A DNA stretch of 8,143 nt from Dysgonamonadaceae bacterium (GTDB lineage Bacteria; Bacteroidota; Bacteroidia; Bacteroidales; Azobacteroidaceae), in NCBI GenBank assembly GCA_031260235.1, contig JAIRKG010000109.1, forward strand, positions 1 through 8,143. The letters are read 5' to 3'. The number at the start of each line of letters is the position of its first letter. Position 1 is the stretch's first letter. The notes under the pieces are model-generated. The model did not search any database, was not told where the DNA came from, and saw only the letters and a list, made by a program, of their open reading frames with translations. Positions 7,292 to 8,143 of the stretch are shown here, one piece after another. Position numbers and translations under genes: made by a program.

Positions 7292-7816
7292 TCAGTAGAG
7301 AAATAATCCGGAAATGCCGGCCAAAACAATCGTCAGAATCGGATGGACTTTACAAAACTTGGTTAAAACAAACACTACGGCAAAAATGATAACGCTTTTA
7401 CAGTCAATAAAATTCTCTTTATTCATCAACATAAGCGTAGCGGATGCAATTAAGCCGACAACTATTAGCCGGAGAAGCGAAAAAGCGCCTTCAACGTATT
7501 GATTTTCACGGAACTTCGTATAAGCCCGCGCAATAAGCAAAACAATAACAAACGACGGCAAACAAACCGCAAAAGTGGCAATAGCCGCACCCAACACATT
7601 TCCGGTAACGGTATAACCAATGTAGGTCGCAGAATTTATCCCGATTGGACCGGGCGTCATTTGAGAAATCGCGACGATATCGGTAAATTCCCGACTGGTC
7701 AGCCAGGAATGTTTATCCACCACTTCGCTCTGAATCAGAGAAAGCATGGCGTAACCTCCACCGAAATTAAAGAAACCGATTTTCAGATAAGTCCAGAACA
7801 ATTGGAAATAAATCAT
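7292..7816 (-). CDS. Single-domain chromate transporter (CHR family)
   Basis: This is an inner-membrane protein of 174 residues with one CHR domain. The diagnostic blocks are FWTYLKIGFFNFGGGYAM at residues 7-24, SQMTPGPIGINSATYIGY at 51-68, and hydrophobic helices near 73-98, 112-131, 141-153 and 159-174. Full-length ChrA proteins carry two such domains and export chromate; short ones usually occur as adjacent gene pairs that act together. This one resembles the second member of such pairs, and no partner is present: downstream it meets the ABC exporter at once, and 327 nt upstream contain no second domain. The frame extends to a TTG at 7888, but ATG 7816 follows an A-rich leader and begins at the conserved YFQLFWTY start, so it is preferred. 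Substrate may be chromate or another anion. Confidence 0.88.
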   Translation of the reverse strand: MIYFQLFWTYLKIGFFNFGGGYAMLSLIQSEVVDKHSWLTSREFTDIVAISQMTPGPIGINSATYIGYTVTGNVLGAAIATFAVCLPSFVIVLLIARAYTKFRENQYVEGAFSLLRLIVVGLIASATLMLMNKENFIDCKSVIIFAVVFVLTKFCKVHPILTIVLAGISGLFLY

Positions 7817-7861
7817 TGTTGTTTGTTTTAAGAGGGTGTGTCGGAATTTTAGAAACTTTGT

Positions 7862-7885
7862 CCGGCGTTGGATCTGTGATGCCGG
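7862..7885 (-). other. Small hairpin in the chromate-transporter leader
   Basis: Read on the minus strand, CCGGC (7885-7881) and GCCGG (7866-7862) form a five-pair all-GC stem with a 14-nt loop. It would lie at the very 5' end of the transcript if the -7 box at 7901-7894 is used. I do not recognise a known riboswitch in it, and a 5-bp stem can arise by chance. Confidence 0.3.
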
Positions 7886-7893
7886 CAATTGTG

Positions 7894-7901
7894 CAAAGAT
7901 A
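7894..7901 (-). promoter_or_regulatory. -7 box of the chromate-transporter gene
   Basis: On the minus strand this reads TATCTTTG, a perfect TAnnTTTG match and the same eight bases as the dapF box at 56-63. It lies 77 nt before ATG 7816. A TTG-type -33 element is not evident at 19-21 nt; the minus strand there reads TAAA. The predicted leader is about 70 nt. Confidence 0.45.
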
Positions 7902-7927
7902 ATTATTTTTCCTAAATTTCATTTACG

Positions 7928-7974
7928 CACCGCCCCACCCGTCACCCTGAGCCGCGATAGCGGCGCGGCAATCC
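7928..7974 (+). repeat. GC-rich palindromic intergenic repeat, copy 2
   Basis: This starts with CACCGCCCC and a GTCACCCTGA segment, then a hairpin: GCCGCG (7951-7956) pairs with CGCGGC (7964-7969) around a 7-nt loop, or alternatively GCCGC pairs with GCGGC (7960-7964) around GATA. It ends GCAATCC, followed by GGAG and a run of seven T (7979-7985). It matches copy 1 at both ends but has a different, longer core. The hairpin plus T-run could also act as a terminator for rightward transcription, although 9 nt separate the stem from the T-run. Confidence 0.55.
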
Positions 7975-7989
7975 GGAGTTTTTTTGTTT

Positions 7990-8143
7990 ATGCTCTTCCT
8001 TAAATCGGATGCTTTACATCTGCAAATAATCAAATTATACTTATTTTGCATCATTTTGACATCGAAAAATACCGGCGTCGATACAAAAAGAGTCGACGTC
8101 CTCACTAAAAGCGAGGAAATCCTCATTAAAAGAGTGGAATTAT
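7990..8143 (+). CDS. Possible partial ORF open to the right edge, doubtful
   Basis: An ATG at 7990 opens a frame with no stop through the last base, at least 51 codons. It begins with MLFLKSDALHLQIIKLYLF, a hydrophobic stretch, and continues through the 21-nt repeats as TKRVDVL-type heptads. The start lies just after repeat copy 2 and its T-run. There is no clear promoter: a TAAATTTC at 7913-7920 with TTG at 7889-7891 is a one-mismatch candidate. I recognise no family. The opposite strand is also open here (to 7923), so this may simply be non-coding repeat DNA. Confidence 0.2.
   Translation, partial: MLFLKSDALHLQIIKLYLFCIILTSKNTGVDTKRVDVLTKSEEILIKRVEL
8048..8143. repeat. Degenerate 21-nt tandem repeat at the right edge
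   Basis: Four consecutive 21-nt units end in AAAA on the plus strand: 8048-8068, 8069-8089, 8090-8110 and 8111-8131. A partial fifth continues to the window edge. Units 3-4 (rightmost full units) agree at 15 of 21 positions, and units 2-3 at 12 of 21. Because 21 is a multiple of three, both strands read heptapeptide repeats: plus TKRVDVL, TKSEEIL, IKRVEL; minus LVRTST-like units. No stop interrupts these frames here. It may be a minisatellite or the end of a repeat-bearing gene lying outside the window. Confidence 0.5.

Noticed and set aside
7817..7888. TTG 7888 start adding 24 residues to the CHR protein
   Set aside because: The extension is basic and not hydrophobic, lies within the predicted leader at the expected transcription start, and the CHR domain begins right after ATG 7816.
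7923..8126. Minus-strand 67-codon frame across the right-end repeats as a gene
   Set aside because: It covers repeat copy 2 and the 21-nt array, has no recognisable domain, and its openness is explained by the repeat period; kept only as a repeat.
8048..8143. CRISPR array at the right edge
   Set aside because: The 21-nt units are contiguous and degenerate with no conserved repeat/unique spacer alternation, and no cas gene is present.

Overview
The window reads as a stretch of ordinary chromosome from a member of the Bacteroidota, most likely Bacteroidales. Four things point there. The intergenic gaps carry boxes matching the Bacteroidetes sigma factor -7 consensus TAnnTTTG (56-63, 4016-4023, 5386-5393, and 7901-7894 on the minus strand). 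Start codons follow A/T-rich leaders with no clear Shine-Dalgarno. Lysine/meso-DAP synthesis uses the DapL aminotransferase route. A DUF4494-type protein, a family I know only from this phylum, sits between engB and a yggS homologue. All assignments come from reading motifs; no database search was run.

Region 1 (about 50-3960) is a tightly packed plus-strand cluster of dapF, dapL, engB, a DUF4494-like gene and a yggS-like PLP-binding protein. dapL and engB overlap by ATGA, and DUF4494 and yggS overlap by 14 nt. DapL makes LL-diaminopimelate from tetrahydrodipicolinate in one transamination, and DapF epimerises it to meso-DAP for peptidoglycan and lysine. Two neighbouring genes therefore cover these two consecutive steps. 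EngB is a ribosome-assembly GTPase, and the YggS-like protein is a PLP-homeostasis factor that may be relevant beside a PLP enzyme.

Region 2 (about 4016-7262) holds two membrane-transport genes on the plus strand. The first is an FtsX/LolC-LolE-like ABC permease without an ATPase partner nearby. The second is a complete MsbA-like ABC exporter (membrane domain plus ATPase) with its own recognisable promoter. The 144-nt gap between them carries a GC-rich palindromic intergenic repeat.

Region 3 (7292-8143) has a single-domain (half-size) chromate transporter on the minus strand, convergent with the exporter. Its usual paired second half is not in the window. Upstream of it, 327 nt without an established gene hold a leader hairpin, a minus-strand -7 box, a second copy of the GC-rich intergenic repeat, and a degenerate 21-nt tandem repeat (heptapeptide period) running off the right edge. 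The repeats are the least explained part of the window. I do not see a new defence or mobile system: no CRISPR array, transposase, integrase, tRNA or rRNA.
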